From positions 17,973-81,972 of the forward strand of contig JAKARI010000009.1 of NCBI GenBank assembly GCA_021819245.1: 64,000 bases of DNA. Reading direction: 5' to 3'. The notes under the pieces are model-generated. The model was not told the DNA's origin and made no database searches. It worked only from the letters and a program-made list of their open reading frames with translations. The translations under genes were made by a program, and so were the position numbers. This stretch comes from Pseudomonadota bacterium (lineage in GTDB: Bacteria; Pseudomonadota; Gammaproteobacteria; Acidiferrobacterales; Acidiferrobacteraceae). Positions 26,727 to 36,877 of the stretch are shown here, piece after piece. Within the stretch, counting starts at the first letter, position 1, and every line of letters begins with the position of its first letter.

Positions 26727-27070
26727 CGGCACGAAGGTCTTCTAAAAAGCCCCCTTCGCGTAGACCTTCCGCCCGGCGGTCGCGAACGCCGGCGCGAGCG
26801 GATTCGGCCCGCAAGGCGTGGCTTGCGCTCGTCGTCGCCGTGGTCGCCGGGATGTGTGTGTATCCGCCGTGGAATAACGTATGGACGAATTTCGAGGGGT
26901 TTCGGATGCACGCGCCGCTCTCGTACGGATTTCTGTGGTCGCCGCCGCCACCCGTGTTTCCAGTGGCGCGCACAGTCGACCTCATGCGTCTTGGCAAGGA
27001 ACTGGCGCTCGTCGTCGTGGCGGGCGGCTTCGTCTATTGGGCTCTTGGCAGGCGCGGCCGCCGCCGATAG
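26723..27070 (+). CDS. Small two-helix membrane protein
   Basis: 115 residues. A very basic N-terminus (about 30 residues) precedes helix 1 (WLALVVAVVAGMCVYPPW) and helix 2 (ELALVVVAGGFVYWAL), with HAPLSYGFLWSPPPP between them, a motif seen in small uncharacterised proteobacterial membrane proteins (xGYxFLxSPP). No function assigned. Followed after 65 bases by an outer-membrane protein gene on the same strand. Confidence 0.6.
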   Translation: MTARRSSKKPPSRRPSARRSRTPARADSARKAWLALVVAVVAGMCVYPPWNNVWTNFEGFRMHAPLSYGFLWSPPPPVFPVARTVDLMRLGKELALVVVAGGFVYWALGRRGRRR

Positions 27071-27135
27071 GCCGGACACGGGGAATGGGAGCGAGCTGCC
27101 AACAGGCGGATCGGACCTACAGGAAGGGAGGGGTG

Positions 27136-27909
27136 ATGCGGGCAGTGCGGGGAGGGCTGTTTTGGGCGATGCTCATGTGCCAGTCGGCGTGGGCGGCGCA
27201 TCCCTGGACGCTCGGCAATGTGCCAGCGTACTATCAGGGCCATTACGGGACGGCGAATACGGTAGGGATCTTCTATGACCCAACCTACCTGCAATATCAG
27301 GCGTCAGGTCTGCGCCTGAGGCTTACCGTGCCCTATGTTTCGGTCACGAACCTGCCGGTCGGCGAGCGGCTCACAAATACCGTCGTCGCCGTGCATGCGC
27401 AAAGCGGCCAGACGACGGATGTAAGCGGCCTTGGCGATATCTGGCTCGCCGCCCATGTCACCGCGATTCCCGAGCGCGGCGTCAGCCCGGCTGTGGTCCC
27501 CTATGTCAAAGTGAAGTGGGCGACCGCGCGGGCAGGCGAGGGGCTTGGCACCGGACGCAACGACTATGAACTCGGGCTCGGTGTCCGGACCACGATCGGC
27601 CCGAACGTCTTTCCGTTTGCGCATGTCGGTTATCGTTTCGTGGGCAGTCCCCCCGGGGCAGGCCTGCGGAATATCGCGACTTATGATGCCGGTGTCAGCA
27701 TTGGGATTTCGAGGCGCACTGTCGTGACGGCCATGTATGCCGGGGCGCAATCGGAGCAGGCCGGTTACGCGGGCCCGTCGGACACGATAGTGGCGTGGAA
27801 CTACAATGTGACGGCCGCCGGCAGCGGGTTCCAGGTCTATCTCGATAAGGGCTTGAGCAACGGGAGCGCGGGTCTCGGTGGCGGTATCGGCGGCCAGATC
27901 GTGTTCTAG
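27136..27909 (+). CDS. Probable outer-membrane beta-barrel protein
   Basis: 257 residues, start ATG 27136 with a strong purine-rich ribosome site (AGGAAGGGAGGGG). The signal peptide ends at QSAWA. The mature protein is a series of alternating hydrophobic strands with YYQGHYGTANTVGIFYDPTYLQYQ, GLGDIWLAAHVTAIPERG and a C-terminal strand ending in Phe (GGIGGQIVF), the usual barrel closure signal. It resembles transporter-like proteins of the DUF3187 or MetA-pathway phenol-degradation type, but I cannot name the substrate. Confidence 0.75.
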   Translation: MRAVRGGLFWAMLMCQSAWAAHPWTLGNVPAYYQGHYGTANTVGIFYDPTYLQYQASGLRLRLTVPYVSVTNLPVGERLTNTVVAVHAQSGQTTDVSGLGDIWLAAHVTAIPERGVSPAVVPYVKVKWATARAGEGLGTGRNDYELGLGVRTTIGPNVFPFAHVGYRFVGSPPGAGLRNIATYDAGVSIGISRRTVVTAMYAGAQSEQAGYAGPSDTIVAWNYNVTAAGSGFQVYLDKGLSNGSAGLGGGIGGQIVF

Positions 27910-27921
27910 GGCACATCTGAT

Positions 27922-28243
27922 CTAACCCCTCATGAGTATCGTCGTCTCATCCGGCCCCGGCCCCAGACCGATGCCGACACACCGACACAGGGAGACCGAT
28001 TCGTCCAGGGCCTCTTGCGCCCCCGGATCGGGGAGATTGAACCACGGCTGGAGGAAATAAATACGCAGCATGCGCTCCCGGCCCACTGCGGCCGGCCGTT
28101 CTCGCCCTTGGGATAAGGGCGCGATCACCGCGCACAGATCCTGCCAGGGCGCCCTCTCTCCCTATACGAGAGGAACGTCTCGCGACGGGTGGGCTTCCTG
28201 TGGATCTCGAAGGCGCCGGTGGCTAAGGCGATCTGGCGCATGC
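27922..28243 (-). pseudogene. IS5-family transposase remnant
   Basis: Reading the minus strand from 28243 gives MRQIALATGAFEIHRKPTRR, then after a frameshift WQDLCAVIAPL and RERMLRIYFLQPWFNLPDP ... ALDES ... PDETTI, the N-terminal quarter of an IS5-type transposase with typical wording (MLRIYFLQ.WFNLSDP..EEALYDS, PDETTI in intact ones). It stops in TGA at 27922 right after PDETTI; the catalytic DDE domain is gone. No inverted repeats or target duplication found. Confidence 0.8.
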
Positions 28244-28401
28244 GGTCTATCCCTTTGAACGTGCGCTATTCTCCCATAACGGTTTGTATGTAGGGGCTGC
28301 GTCAGGGGTGCCTGAGAGCGCGCGGCCATGCGGGTCGAGCGGCATGGCGATCGGGCCGCTCGGTCTGCATGGTTATACACAGGCCCAGTAGCGGCGGCGG
28401 T

Positions 28402-30210
28402 TCATGGGTCCGCCGCCTGTTCCTCGAGATAGGCGCGCCAGCCGCCCCATGCGGTGATATCGGCGAGCGCCTGCACCGCAAATCCTTCGGCGAGGAAGCC
28501 CTTGACGGATCGCCGGTCGGCGAGGATGACAGTGCCTATGGCCAGGGGCGCCGGCACCTCCGCCACCAGCGCTCCGAAGTGGCCAAGAGGTATGTCCCAT
28601 ATTTCGACTTCGATAGATGCGCCGTGGGCGTCGCGCACCAGACATGGCTTTGGGGGCGTGCCAGGAAGCGCGTAAAGCCGATAGCAAGGCGCGGTACGCG
28701 TTCGCTCGCGAAATACCGCATTGCGTGAGGTCAGGGCGCCGTTTAGAGGGAGGCCCTGCATATGCGCCCCGACCACGGCGAGCGCTACGTGGGGGCTTAA
28801 GGCCGGGAGCGGCGGGTGGTTATGGTGGGGCAGCCTGCGCCTGATGGCACCAAGCGGCGTGTCGAGATGGCGCTCCAGGGTCTGCGCGAGGGCCGCGAGC
28901 ATCTGATCGTGCCATGCCGGGCCGATGAAGGTCACGCCGGCCGGCAGTCCGTCTTGGCGCGCCACCCCAGGGACCGCAAGGGCGCACAAGTCGGCCAGAT
29001 TCACGAAGTTCGTATAGTAGCCGAGTTGCGTGTTGAGTCTCACCGGGTCACGCATCATGTCGGCTATGGTATGGATCGTGGGCGCGGTCGGGACCAGCAG
29101 GGCGTCGAAGCCATGCAGGGCTCGGGCTATGAGGCGACTTAAACGCGAGCGCTCATGTTCGGCGGCGAACGCGTCGCGGGCCGAGAAGCGGGAAACACCG
29201 GCCAAGACCGCGCGCACGGCCGGATGGAGTGCCGCGGGCTGGCGCTCGAGAAACGGTGCAAGCGGCGCTGCGCGTTCTGCCACCCAGGGGCCTTGGTAGA
29301 GGAGATCAGCGAGCGCGCGAAACGGGGCGAAATCCACGGGCTGGATCCGGGCGCCAAGGGTTTTTAGGGCCTCGGTCGTGGCGGCGAACGCGGTGGCCGC
29401 CTGCAGGTCCCCGAAAAACTCAAGGGTATCGGGGACTGCGAGCATCGGGGGATGGCCGGGACGTGCCGGCGCATGCAGAGGGTCCTGTCGGGAATACGGG
29501 TCTTCGGGGTCGGGGCCGGCCACGATCGCGGCGATGCGCGCGGCATCGGAGACGGTCAGGGCAAAGACCGAGACACAGTCGAGCGTGCGGCAGGCTGGCA
29601 CGATGCCGCGTGTCGACCACCATCCGCGGGTGGGCTTTAATCCGATGATATTGTTGAATCCGGCCGGCACGCGTCCGGAACCGGCGGTGTCGGTGCCGAG
29701 GGCAAAGGGTACGAGGCCGCGCGCCACGACCGAGGCCGACCCGGAGCTCGACCCCCCGGATATATATGTCGGATCGAAGGCATTGGGTACCGCCCCATAG
29801 GGTGACCGGGTACCGCTCAATCCCGTGGCGAACTGGTCCATATTGGTCTTGCCGATGACAATCGCCCCGGCCCGCTGTAGGCGCGCCACGACGGGCGCGG
29901 TCTCCTGGGCGATATAACGGAACTCGGGGCAAGCGGCGGTGGTGGGCCATCCCGCCACATCGATATTGTCCTTGACGGCAAAGGGGATTCCATAGAGCGG
30001 CAGCGCTTTGGGGCCTCCCGCGGCCGAGGCGGCATCGTCAAGCGCGTCAATCTGGGCAGTAAGGTGCCTGTCGTCAGCGATGGTGATCCACGCCGGATCC
30101 GGTGCGGGAAGCGTTGCCATATAGTCGCCGAGGGCCGTGGGGCTGAGCGCGCCATGACGATAGCCCCGCCGCCACTCATCGAGGGTCCAGCCTGTGCGAG
30201 GCCCGGTCAT
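28402..30210 (-). CDS. atzF: Allophanate hydrolase (AtzF type)
   Basis: 602 residues: an amidase-signature domain (about 1-440) and the C-terminal domain specific to AtzF/DUR2 (about 475-600). Catalytic Ser-cisSer-Lys residues: Lys80 in FAVKDNID, the SGGSSSGSAS loop (about 151-160), and Ser178 in GTDTAGSGR. The enzyme splits allophanate to CO2 and ammonia, the second step of biotin-dependent urea breakdown or the end of cyanurate degradation. No urea carboxylase or transporter gene is next to it, which is unusual; the partner may be elsewhere. Confidence 0.93.
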   Translation of the reverse strand: MTGPRTGWTLDEWRRGYRHGALSPTALGDYMATLPAPDPAWITIADDRHLTAQIDALDDAASAAGGPKALPLYGIPFAVKDNIDVAGWPTTAACPEFRYIAQETAPVVARLQRAGAIVIGKTNMDQFATGLSGTRSPYGAVPNAFDPTYISGGSSSGSASVVARGLVPFALGTDTAGSGRVPAGFNNIIGLKPTRGWWSTRGIVPACRTLDCVSVFALTVSDAARIAAIVAGPDPEDPYSRQDPLHAPARPGHPPMLAVPDTLEFFGDLQAATAFAATTEALKTLGARIQPVDFAPFRALADLLYQGPWVAERAAPLAPFLERQPAALHPAVRAVLAGVSRFSARDAFAAEHERSRLSRLIARALHGFDALLVPTAPTIHTIADMMRDPVRLNTQLGYYTNFVNLADLCALAVPGVARQDGLPAGVTFIGPAWHDQMLAALAQTLERHLDTPLGAIRRRLPHHNHPPLPALSPHVALAVVGAHMQGLPLNGALTSRNAVFRERTRTAPCYRLYALPGTPPKPCLVRDAHGASIEVEIWDIPLGHFGALVAEVPAPLAIGTVILADRRSVKGFLAEGFAVQALADITAWGGWRAYLEEQAADP

Positions 30211-30582
30211 GATTGGTCGTCCTATCTGATGAGATGACCGGTGCGAAGCAAAAACGATGCCGACAGAGGGCCTGCCGAGGGCGACCGCGGCACATGCCCT
30301 CGTAGGGGCATGGGGGGCGGCAGCCCTTGCCTCTGTGCCCTGTTGTGGGGCAGGCTAGCTGGAGTTGGGGCGATGGGGCCATACGTCAGGACCCGTCCGG
30401 CCCAACACCGCCCCGGCGGGTTCATGGCGGGTTGAGAAACACCATGTGGTCTTCGCAAAGGTCAAGAGGGCGAGGTCCCGACGGGCTGTGGTATTGTCTG
30501 TGTGCGTCGGTACGCGGCCGGCCATCAGGCGCGCACGGCAGGGCTATCAACAGGCGATGCAAGGGGGGGGTCTGGGGTGGGG
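30211..30582. other. Intergenic region between allophanate hydrolase and cysC
   Basis: Divergent promoters must lie here, but I see no clear boxes. It includes a run of eight G (30563-30570) near the cysC start. No gene seen; in-frame codons upstream of the cysC start are treated as non-coding. Confidence 0.4.
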
Positions 30583-31185
30583 ATGCGATCGGCAGGAGAG
30601 CGGACGGCGGACGCCGGTGGCCGGACCGGATTGGCGCTGTGGTTTACGGGCCTGCCGGGCAGCGGCAAGAGCACGCTCAGTCGCGCCGTGGCCGGCGAGC
30701 TCGATGCCAGCGACCGGCGCATCGTGACGATACTCGACGGGGACATCGTGCGGCAGTTCTTGTCGCAGGGGGTGGGATTTACGCGCAAGGACCGCTACGA
30801 CAATGTCTGCCGTATCGGCTACGCGGCGAGTCTCATCGTGCGCCATGGCGGCATTGCCATCATAGCGGCGGTGTCGCCGTACCGCGATGCGAGGTCGCAG
30901 GCGCGCTCGCTCGTCGAGGACGCAGGGGGCGTATTTTTCGAGATCCACATGGATACACCGTTTTCAGCCTGCGTGGCGCGCGATCCCAAGGGGTATTACG
31001 CGCGCGCCCTGGCCGGTGAGGTGGACCTGTTTACGGGTGTCGATGATCCTTACGAAAAGCCGCTTGCGCCCGATATCCGCGTGTGCACCGAGGGCGCGGA
31101 TGTTCTAGGCGGGGTGAGACAGGTCATGACGGTCCTGCGCCAGCAGCATTGCCTGTGCCCAGGCGGTCGCAAGACCACCGGTTGA
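30583..31185 (+). CDS. cysC: Adenylylsulfate kinase
   Basis: 200 residues from ATG 30583. The P-loop is GLPGSGKST (about 23-31), followed by LDGDIVRQFLSQGVGFTRKDRYDNVCRIGYAA and AAVSPYRDARSQAR, with Ser in the position phosphorylated in CysC, and FTGVDDPYEKP. It phosphorylates adenosine phosphosulfate to PAPS. No ATP sulfurylase or PAPS reductase gene adjoins, so it is not within a cys operon here; a role in sulfation or assimilation cannot be separated. Confidence 0.93.
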   Translation: MRSAGERTADAGGRTGLALWFTGLPGSGKSTLSRAVAGELDASDRRIVTILDGDIVRQFLSQGVGFTRKDRYDNVCRIGYAASLIVRHGGIAIIAAVSPYRDARSQARSLVEDAGGVFFEIHMDTPFSACVARDPKGYYARALAGEVDLFTGVDDPYEKPLAPDIRVCTEGADVLGGVRQVMTVLRQQHCLCPGGRKTTG

Positions 31186-31265
31186 TAGCCAGCCGGACGA
31201 TAAGGGCCGGTTCATGCTAAAATCCCTTTCCGTAATGGTGCCACCATGCCCTCTTTAATCGCCAG

Positions 31266-34200
31266 ATGAGCCCATCACCCAGCGCCCGGATTCGGGAGAT
31301 CCCGTACAACTACACATCGTTTTCCGATCGCGAGATCGTCATGCGGTTTTTGGGACCGCAGATGTGGGAGACGCTCAATACGCTGCGCTCGGCGCGCGTC
31401 ACCGGGCGTTCGGCGCGCATGCTGTTTGAGGTATTGGGCGACATGTGGGTCGTGAGCCGCAATCCCTTCATTCAAGATGATCTCTTGCGCCATGAGGCCC
31501 GTCTGGCGTCGCTGGTGTCGGCCCTACATCACCGCTTAGATCAGATCGTCGCGCGCGCGCAGGGTAACGCCGAGGCGTTGGCGCTGGCATCGGCGGCGCG
31601 TGCCGCGGTCCATACCTTCGAGGAGGGTTTTCCCAGAGAGCGAGTGCAGCGCAAGAAGGCCCTACGCGTGCTGTCGCGCGTCACGCACCGCGACAACATC
31701 GATTTTAGTGGCCTTGCGCGCGCCGCGCACGTCACGGATGCCACCGACTGGCGGGTCGAGCTGCCGTTTGTGGTGATTACCCCGGATACCGAAGACGAGG
31801 TGATGGGGGTGGTTCAGGGGTGCATGGAGCTTGGGCTTACCATCATTCCGCGGGGGGGCGGGACCGGCTATACGGGCGGCGCGGTGCCGCTTTTTGCCGA
31901 TACCGCCATTATCAACACCGAAAAGCTCGACTCCCTAGGCGATGTCGTCTGGCAGAGGCTGCCAGGGGTGGACGCAGAGACGCCCACGATACGCGCCGGT
32001 GCCGGTACCGTGACCATGCGCGTAAGCGAGGCCGCGGAGGCTGCCGGCCTGGCGTTTGCCGTCGACCCAACCTCGCAGGATGCCGCGACCATAGGCGGCA
32101 ATGTCGCCATGAACGCGGGGGGCAAAAAGGCGGTTTTATGGGGCACGACGCTCGATAATCTGGTGTCCTGGCGCATGGTGACCGCGCGCGGCGAGTGGCT
32201 GACGGTAGAGCGCGAGCACCACAATCTCGGCAAGATCCACGAACAAGAGGAGGTGGTATTTCGCGTAAGCCGCACACGCGCCGACGGACGCACGGTGGCA
32301 GGACCCCCTGAGGTGTTGCGCATCCCGGGACATACGTTGCGCAAGGAAGGCCTGGGCAAAGATGTGACCGATAAGTTCCTCTCGGGCCTGCCGGGCATTC
32401 AAAAGGAGGGCTGCGACGGAATCATCACTTCCGCGGTTTTCATTCTGCATGCCAAGCCCCGATACATACGCACCGTGTGTCTTGAGTTTTTCGGGTCCGA
32501 TCTGCGCGAGGCGGTGTCGGCGATCACCGCCATCAAGGCCTACCCGGCCCGTGTATCGGGCATCATGCTCGCAGGCCTTGAGCATTTAGATGAGCGCTAT
32601 CTGCGCGCGATTCGCTACAGCACCAAGGCCCCGCGGCGCGAGCGCCCAAAGATGGTGTTGCTGTGCGATATAGCGGGCGATCTGGATCAGCGCGTAGGGG
32701 AGGCGGCGGCGGCGATCGTGCGCATCGCCAACGGGCGCGGCGGGGAGGGTCATGTCGCGGTGACCGCCGAGGCCAGACGGCGCTTCTGGGCCGACCGGGC
32801 CAAGACCGCGGCCATCGCTGCGCACACCAATGCCTTTAAGATCAACGAGGATGTGGTGATTCCCATCGAGCGGCTCGCCGATTATAGCGAGGGGATCGAG
32901 CGCATCAATATCGAGCAGTCGCTTGCCAACAAGATTACGGCCGTGGACGCGGTCATCGCCTATCTTGCCGAGGATGGACCCGCGCAGGCGCTCAGCCCCG
33001 ACTACGAGGCGAGCGTGGAAAGTACCGCCATTCTTGCCGCCAAGACCGAGACTGCGATGACGCATCTGCGCAAGGTGGCAAAGCGCTGGGCCGGGATCCT
33101 TGCCGCGCTTGATGCGCCGGCCGATGCCTGCGGTTCGCTGCTTGGTGCCGACGAGGCCACGCGCGCACGCGCTGGCGAGCCCCTTATCGCGCTCCTGCTT
33201 CGGCGCGATGCGCGTATCTCATACCGGCACGAGGTAGGAAGGATTCTCAAGGACATTTTTGGGGGACAGGAACTTGCCCCCGTGCGCCATCGGCTCGAGG
33301 CGATTCATGCCGAGGTCCTGACGAAGCGGCTTTTCGTGGCGCTGCACATGCATGCCGGGGACGGCAATGTCCATACCAACATCCCCGTGAATTCGAACGA
33401 TTACGAGATGATGCGCGAGGCGGATCGTATCGTTGAGCGCGTCATGCATCTGGCAATAAAGCTAGGTGGGGTGATATCAGGAGAGCATGGCATCGGTATC
33501 ACAAAGATGCGCTATCTGGAACCTGCGGCAGTCGAGGCGTTTGCCGCCTACAAACAGCGCGTCGACCCGGATGGGCATTTCAATCGGGGCAAGCTCATGC
33601 CAGGATCCGGGCTGGATCGCGCGTATACGCCATCCCTGCGGCTCGTCTCGCAGGAGGCGCTCATTCTCGAGCGTAGCGAGCTCGGCGCCTTGAATGACGC
33701 CATACGCAATTGCCTGCGCTGCGGCAAATGCAAACCGGTGTGTACGACTCATGTGCCGCGCGCCAACCTTCTCTACTCACCGCGCAACAAGATCCTCGGG
33801 ACCGGGCTTATCATCGAGGCGTTTCTTTATGAGGAACAGACCAGGCGCGGGATTTCCGTCCATCATTTCGATGGCATGAGCGACATCGCCGATCATTGCA
33901 CGGTATGTCATAAGTGCCTCAATCCCTGTCCGGTCGATATCGATTTCGGAGACGTGTCGATCCGCATGCGCGAGATTCTGCGCGCACGCGGCCACAAGCA
34001 TATGGCCATCGGCACGCGCGCGTCGATGGCATTTTTGAACGCGACCGATCCCGGTACCATTCGCGCACTGCGCAAGGGGCTGATCCAGTGGGGCTTCGCG
34101 GCCCAGAGGCTGGGCCACGAGGTGGTGGTGAAGCTCGCCGCGATCGGCGCGCCCGCGCGCCCGCAGGCCACCACCGGCAAGACGCCTGTGGCGTCGCAGG

Positions 34201-35123
34201 TCATTCATTTCCTAAAAAAACCGCTGCCAAGTGATGTGCCGCGCCAGACCATGCGCGCGCTGCTTGCCATAGAGGATGCCAAGACCGTGCCTATCGTGCG
34301 CGATCCCGCCAAGGTGAGCGAGGATTCCGACGCGGTGTTCTATTTTCCGGGGTGTGGATCGGAGCGGCTCTTTAGCCAGGTGGGATTGGCGACGCTTGCG
34401 ATGCTCTACGATGTTGGGGCGCAGGTCGTGTTGCCGCCGGGTTACCTGTGTTGCGGGTACCCTCAGACGGCGGCGGGGGACGATACCCGCGGCCGCCAGA
34501 TCACGACCGATAACCGGGTCTTGTTTCATAGGGTGGCGAACACCCTGAACTATCTCGATATAAAGACCGTCATCGTCTCGTGCGGGACGTGCATGGATCA
34601 GCTTCTGAAGTATGAGTTCGAACAGATCTTTCCGGGTTGCCGGCTGCTCGATATTCACGAATACCTGATGGAGAAATCGGTGTCATTGGAGGGCGTGCAG
34701 GGGGTGCGATACCTGTATCACGACCCGTGCCATACGCCGATGAAGACCCACAACCCGGTGACCGTGGCAAGCGCTCTGGTCGGCAGTCCGGTCACGCTTT
34801 CGGACCGCTGTTGCGGGGAGGCCGGGACATTTGCGGTGGCGCGGCCGGATATCGCGACCCAGGTCCGATTTCGCAAGAGCGAAGAGTTAACGAAGGGGTT
34901 GCGGGTCATTCATGACGCGGATCCTGACGCGGGTGCCGCGGGCGTGAAGATACTGACCTCGTGTCCGGCCTGCCTGCAGGGCCTTAGTCGCTACCGCGAG
35001 GATACCGGACTTGATGCCGATTATATCGTAGTCGAGATCGCCAATAAGCGCCTGGGGGCGGGCTGGCAACAGCGTTTTGCCTTGGCGGCCAGGGCCGGGG
35101 GCATAGAGCGCGTATTGCTCTAG
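31266..35123 (+). CDS. Large FAD-linked oxidase with 4Fe-4S and CCG domains (DUF3683/GlcD-GlcF fusion)
   Basis: 1285 residues. Order: DUF3683-type N-terminus (about 1-130), FAD-binding PCMH domain with [16 protein letters not shown] (about 197-212) and [23 protein letters not shown]-oxidase C-terminal domain with [13 protein letters not shown] (about 740), two 4Fe-4S clusters ([11 protein letters not shown] near 818 and [14 protein letters not shown] near 880), then two CCG domains (PGCGSE... CCGYP near 1062; HDPCH... CCGEAG near 1183). It is equivalent to the D-lactate or glycolate dehydrogenase subunits GlcD and GlcF in one chain and should pass electrons to quinone. The substrate is not fixed. 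A bidirectional terminator follows. Confidence 0.93.
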   Translation: MSPSPSARIREIPYNYTSFSDREIVMRFLGPQMWETLNTLRSARVTGRSARMLFEVLGDMWVVSRNPFIQDDLLRHEARLASLVSALHHRLDQIVARAQGNAEALALASAARAAVHTFEEGFPRERVQRKKALRVLSRVTHRDNIDFSGLARAAHVTDATDWRVELPFVVITPDTEDEVMGVVQGCMELGLTIIPRGGGTGYTGGAVPLFADTAIINTEKLDSLGDVVWQRLPGVDAETPTIRAGAGTVTMRVSEAAEAAGLAFAVDPTSQDAATIGGNVAMNAGGKKAVLWGTTLDNLVSWRMVTARGEWLTVEREHHNLGKIHEQEEVVFRVSRTRADGRTVAGPPEVLRIPGHTLRKEGLGKDVTDKFLSGLPGIQKEGCDGIITSAVFILHAKPRYIRTVCLEFFGSDLREAVSAITAIKAYPARVSGIMLAGLEHLDERYLRAIRYSTKAPRRERPKMVLLCDIAGDLDQRVGEAAAAIVRIANGRGGEGHVAVTAEARRRFWADRAKTAAIAAHTNAFKINEDVVIPIERLADYSEGIERINIEQSLANKITAVDAVIAYLAEDGPAQALSPDYEASVESTAILAAKTETAMTHLRKVAKRWAGILAALDAPADACGSLLGADEATRARAGEPLIALLLRRDARISYRHEVGRILKDIFGGQELAPVRHRLEAIHAEVLTKRLFVALHMHAGDGNVHTNIPVNSNDYEMMREADRIVERVMHLAIKLGGVISGEHGIGITKMRYLEPAAVEAFAAYKQRVDPDGHFNRGKLMPGSGLDRAYTPSLRLVSQEALILERSELGALNDAIRNCLRCGKCKPVCTTHVPRANLLYSPRNKILGTGLIIEAFLYEEQTRRGISVHHFDGMSDIADHCTVCHKCLNPCPVDIDFGDVSIRMREILRARGHKHMAIGTRASMAFLNATDPGTIRALRKGLIQWGFAAQRLGHEVVVKLAAIGAPARPQATTGKTPVASQVIHFLKKPLPSDVPRQTMRALLAIEDAKTVPIVRDPAKVSEDSDAVFYFPGCGSERLFSQVGLATLAMLYDVGAQVVLPPGYLCCGYPQTAAGDDTRGRQITTDNRVLFHRVANTLNYLDIKTVIVSCGTCMDQLLKYEFEQIFPGCRLLDIHEYLMEKSVSLEGVQGVRYLYHDPCHTPMKTHNPVTVASALVGSPVTLSDRCCGEAGTFAVARPDIATQVRFRKSEELTKGLRVIHDADPDAGAAGVKILTSCPACLQGLSRYREDTGLDADYIVVEIANKRLGAGWQQRFALAARAGGIERVLL

Positions 35124-35138
35124 GCGCCCCGGACAAGC

Positions 35139-35174
35139 GGCCGTGGGCGCCCCCGCAAGGGACGCCCCACGGCC
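35139..35174. terminator. Bidirectional hairpin between two convergent genes
   Basis: GGCCGTGGGCG (35139-35149) pairs with CGCCCCACGGCC (35163-35174) apart from one bulge. It sits in the 58 bases between the stop of the FAD/Fe-S gene and the stop of the protease gene. No T-run. Confidence 0.55.
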
Positions 35175-35181
35175 CTTGGGC

Positions 35182-36606
35182 TTACGGCAGGGTCACGACC
35201 ACATAGGCGCTTTCCTTACCGCGGCGCACGAGCACCGGGATCGGCGTATGGGCCGGCAGGCCAGCCACGAGGTGGGCGAGTTGGCCGGGCGAGGTAATGG
35301 CCACGCCGTTCATTTCCTGAATCACCATGCCCGGCGCGATTCCGGCATCCTCGGCCGGACCGGGTTCAACGGTCAGGACCACCACGCCATGATGGATGTC
35401 CATATCGCTGAGCGCCTCATGGGTGAGCGGACCCACCTCCATGTGCATGCGTGAGAGCGTGACATTGTGATCGCCCGAATGGCGCAGGTTCTTCGGGAGC
35501 GTGCCGATTCGGACGTCAATGGTGAGCGGATGACCATTGCGCATGATGCCTACCGGGACGCGCTCCCCGGGGGGCGTGTTGCCGACAAGCGGCGGCAATT
35601 GGCCCACGCTGTACACCGGCTTGTTGTCGTAGGTCATGATGACGTCTCCGGGCTTTAGGCCGGCACGGGACGCGGGGCCATTATGCGCAAGGCTCGCAAT
35701 GAGCGCGCCCACCGGTTCCTTGAGACGCATGGCGCGCGCCATCTCGCTGCTCACCCCCTGGACGTCGACTCCAAGCCAGCCGAATCGAATCGCTCTGTGG
35801 TGCTCGAAGGCATGAACGGCACGCATGGCGGTATTGATGGGGATCGAAAACGAAAGCCCCATATAACCGCCGTTGCTTGTGTAGATCTGGTCATTGATAC
35901 CGACCACCTGCCCTTCCATGTTAAAGAGCGGGCCGCCGGAGTTACCGGGATTGATCGGAACGTCGCTTTGAATGAAGGGGATGTATTCGTCATCGGAGAG
36001 CGGGCGATTGATGGCGCTCACGACGCCCTGAGTGACCGTGTTATAGAAGCCAAAGGGCGCGCCTACGGCCAGCAGCCACTGACCGACCTGCAGCTGGCCT
36101 GAGTCGCCGAGGGGCACGGTGGGCAGGTCATGACCCTTGATCTTCAGTAAGGCCGTGTCATAGCGCACGGACAGGCCCACGAGCTTGGCCTTGTAGACGT
36201 GGTGATTGGAGAGTCCGACAACGATATGATTGGCGCCGCGTACGACATGGGCGGCGGTCACGATGTAGCCGGAGTGGCTGATGATAAAGCCCGATCCGAG
36301 CGATTCCACCTTCTCGGTCTGCGAGGGGGCGGCGTTGGGCCCCGAGAAGAACCGCCGGAAGAATGGGTAAAAGGGTGAATTCGGCGGCACCGGGTCGGTC
36401 GGCAGCGCGCCATGGACCGTCTTCGTGCTGGTACTGCTGATATTGACGACCGCAGCCCCGTAATGCTGAATGATCGGCGTGAAGTCCGGAAGGCCGACCA
36501 GCGGCTGTGCAGTGGCCGCCTGCCAAGCGGTGCCTGCCGCAAGTCCCGCCGCCAGCGCAGCCGTTCCCCACCGACGCCGGTGCGATCGGTCTTTCAAGTG
36601 ACCCAT
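35182..36606 (-). CDS. Do-family (DegP/DegQ/MucD) periplasmic serine protease
   Basis: 474 residues. The signal peptide (about 13-33) is followed by a trypsin-like domain with His120 (VTAAHVV), Asp150 (VRYDTALLKI) and Ser223 (PGNSGGPLF), and two PDZ domains (about 270-365 and 380-474). These proteases degrade or refold damaged envelope proteins. The ATG at 36606 has AAAAGGAGATC upstream, a strong ribosome site. The loop between the mature start and the protease domain contains a Phe/Pro-rich segment (FYPFFRRFFSGPN), as is usual for Do proteases. No anti-sigma genes are adjacent, so a MucD-like operon context is absent. Confidence 0.95.
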   Translation of the reverse strand: MGHLKDRSHRRRWGTAALAAGLAAGTAWQAATAQPLVGLPDFTPIIQHYGAAVVNISSTSTKTVHGALPTDPVPPNSPFYPFFRRFFSGPNAAPSQTEKVESLGSGFIISHSGYIVTAAHVVRGANHIVVGLSNHHVYKAKLVGLSVRYDTALLKIKGHDLPTVPLGDSGQLQVGQWLLAVGAPFGFYNTVTQGVVSAINRPLSDDEYIPFIQSDVPINPGNSGGPLFNMEGQVVGINDQIYTSNGGYMGLSFSIPINTAMRAVHAFEHHRAIRFGWLGVDVQGVSSEMARAMRLKEPVGALIASLAHNGPASRAGLKPGDVIMTYDNKPVYSVGQLPPLVGNTPPGERVPVGIMRNGHPLTIDVRIGTLPKNLRHSGDHNVTLSRMHMEVGPLTHEALSDMDIHHGVVVLTVEPGPAEDAGIAPGMVIQEMNGVAITSPGQLAHLVAGLPAHTPIPVLVRRGKESAYVVVTLP

Positions 36607-36877
36607 GTCGATCTCCTTTTATAGATGAAGCCAAAAAGGCCGCGCATCGCCGATATGGCGACTGGCCATCCTCTGCTCACAGTTCTAGGGCCTGCTTCTT
36701 TGAATCCCCGATTCAGGGCGCGACACGCCCTGCTCACGGCTTTGAGTCTGTTTTGCACCCGTTGTTCCCGACCGGCCGCTGAAAAACCTCATGAGCCCCT
36801 TCATGATAGCGCGCCAGACGCCACGCCCCAAGTGCGGGCCGGAATCTCTGCGGCGGGCCGCGCATACGGGCTGGCGA

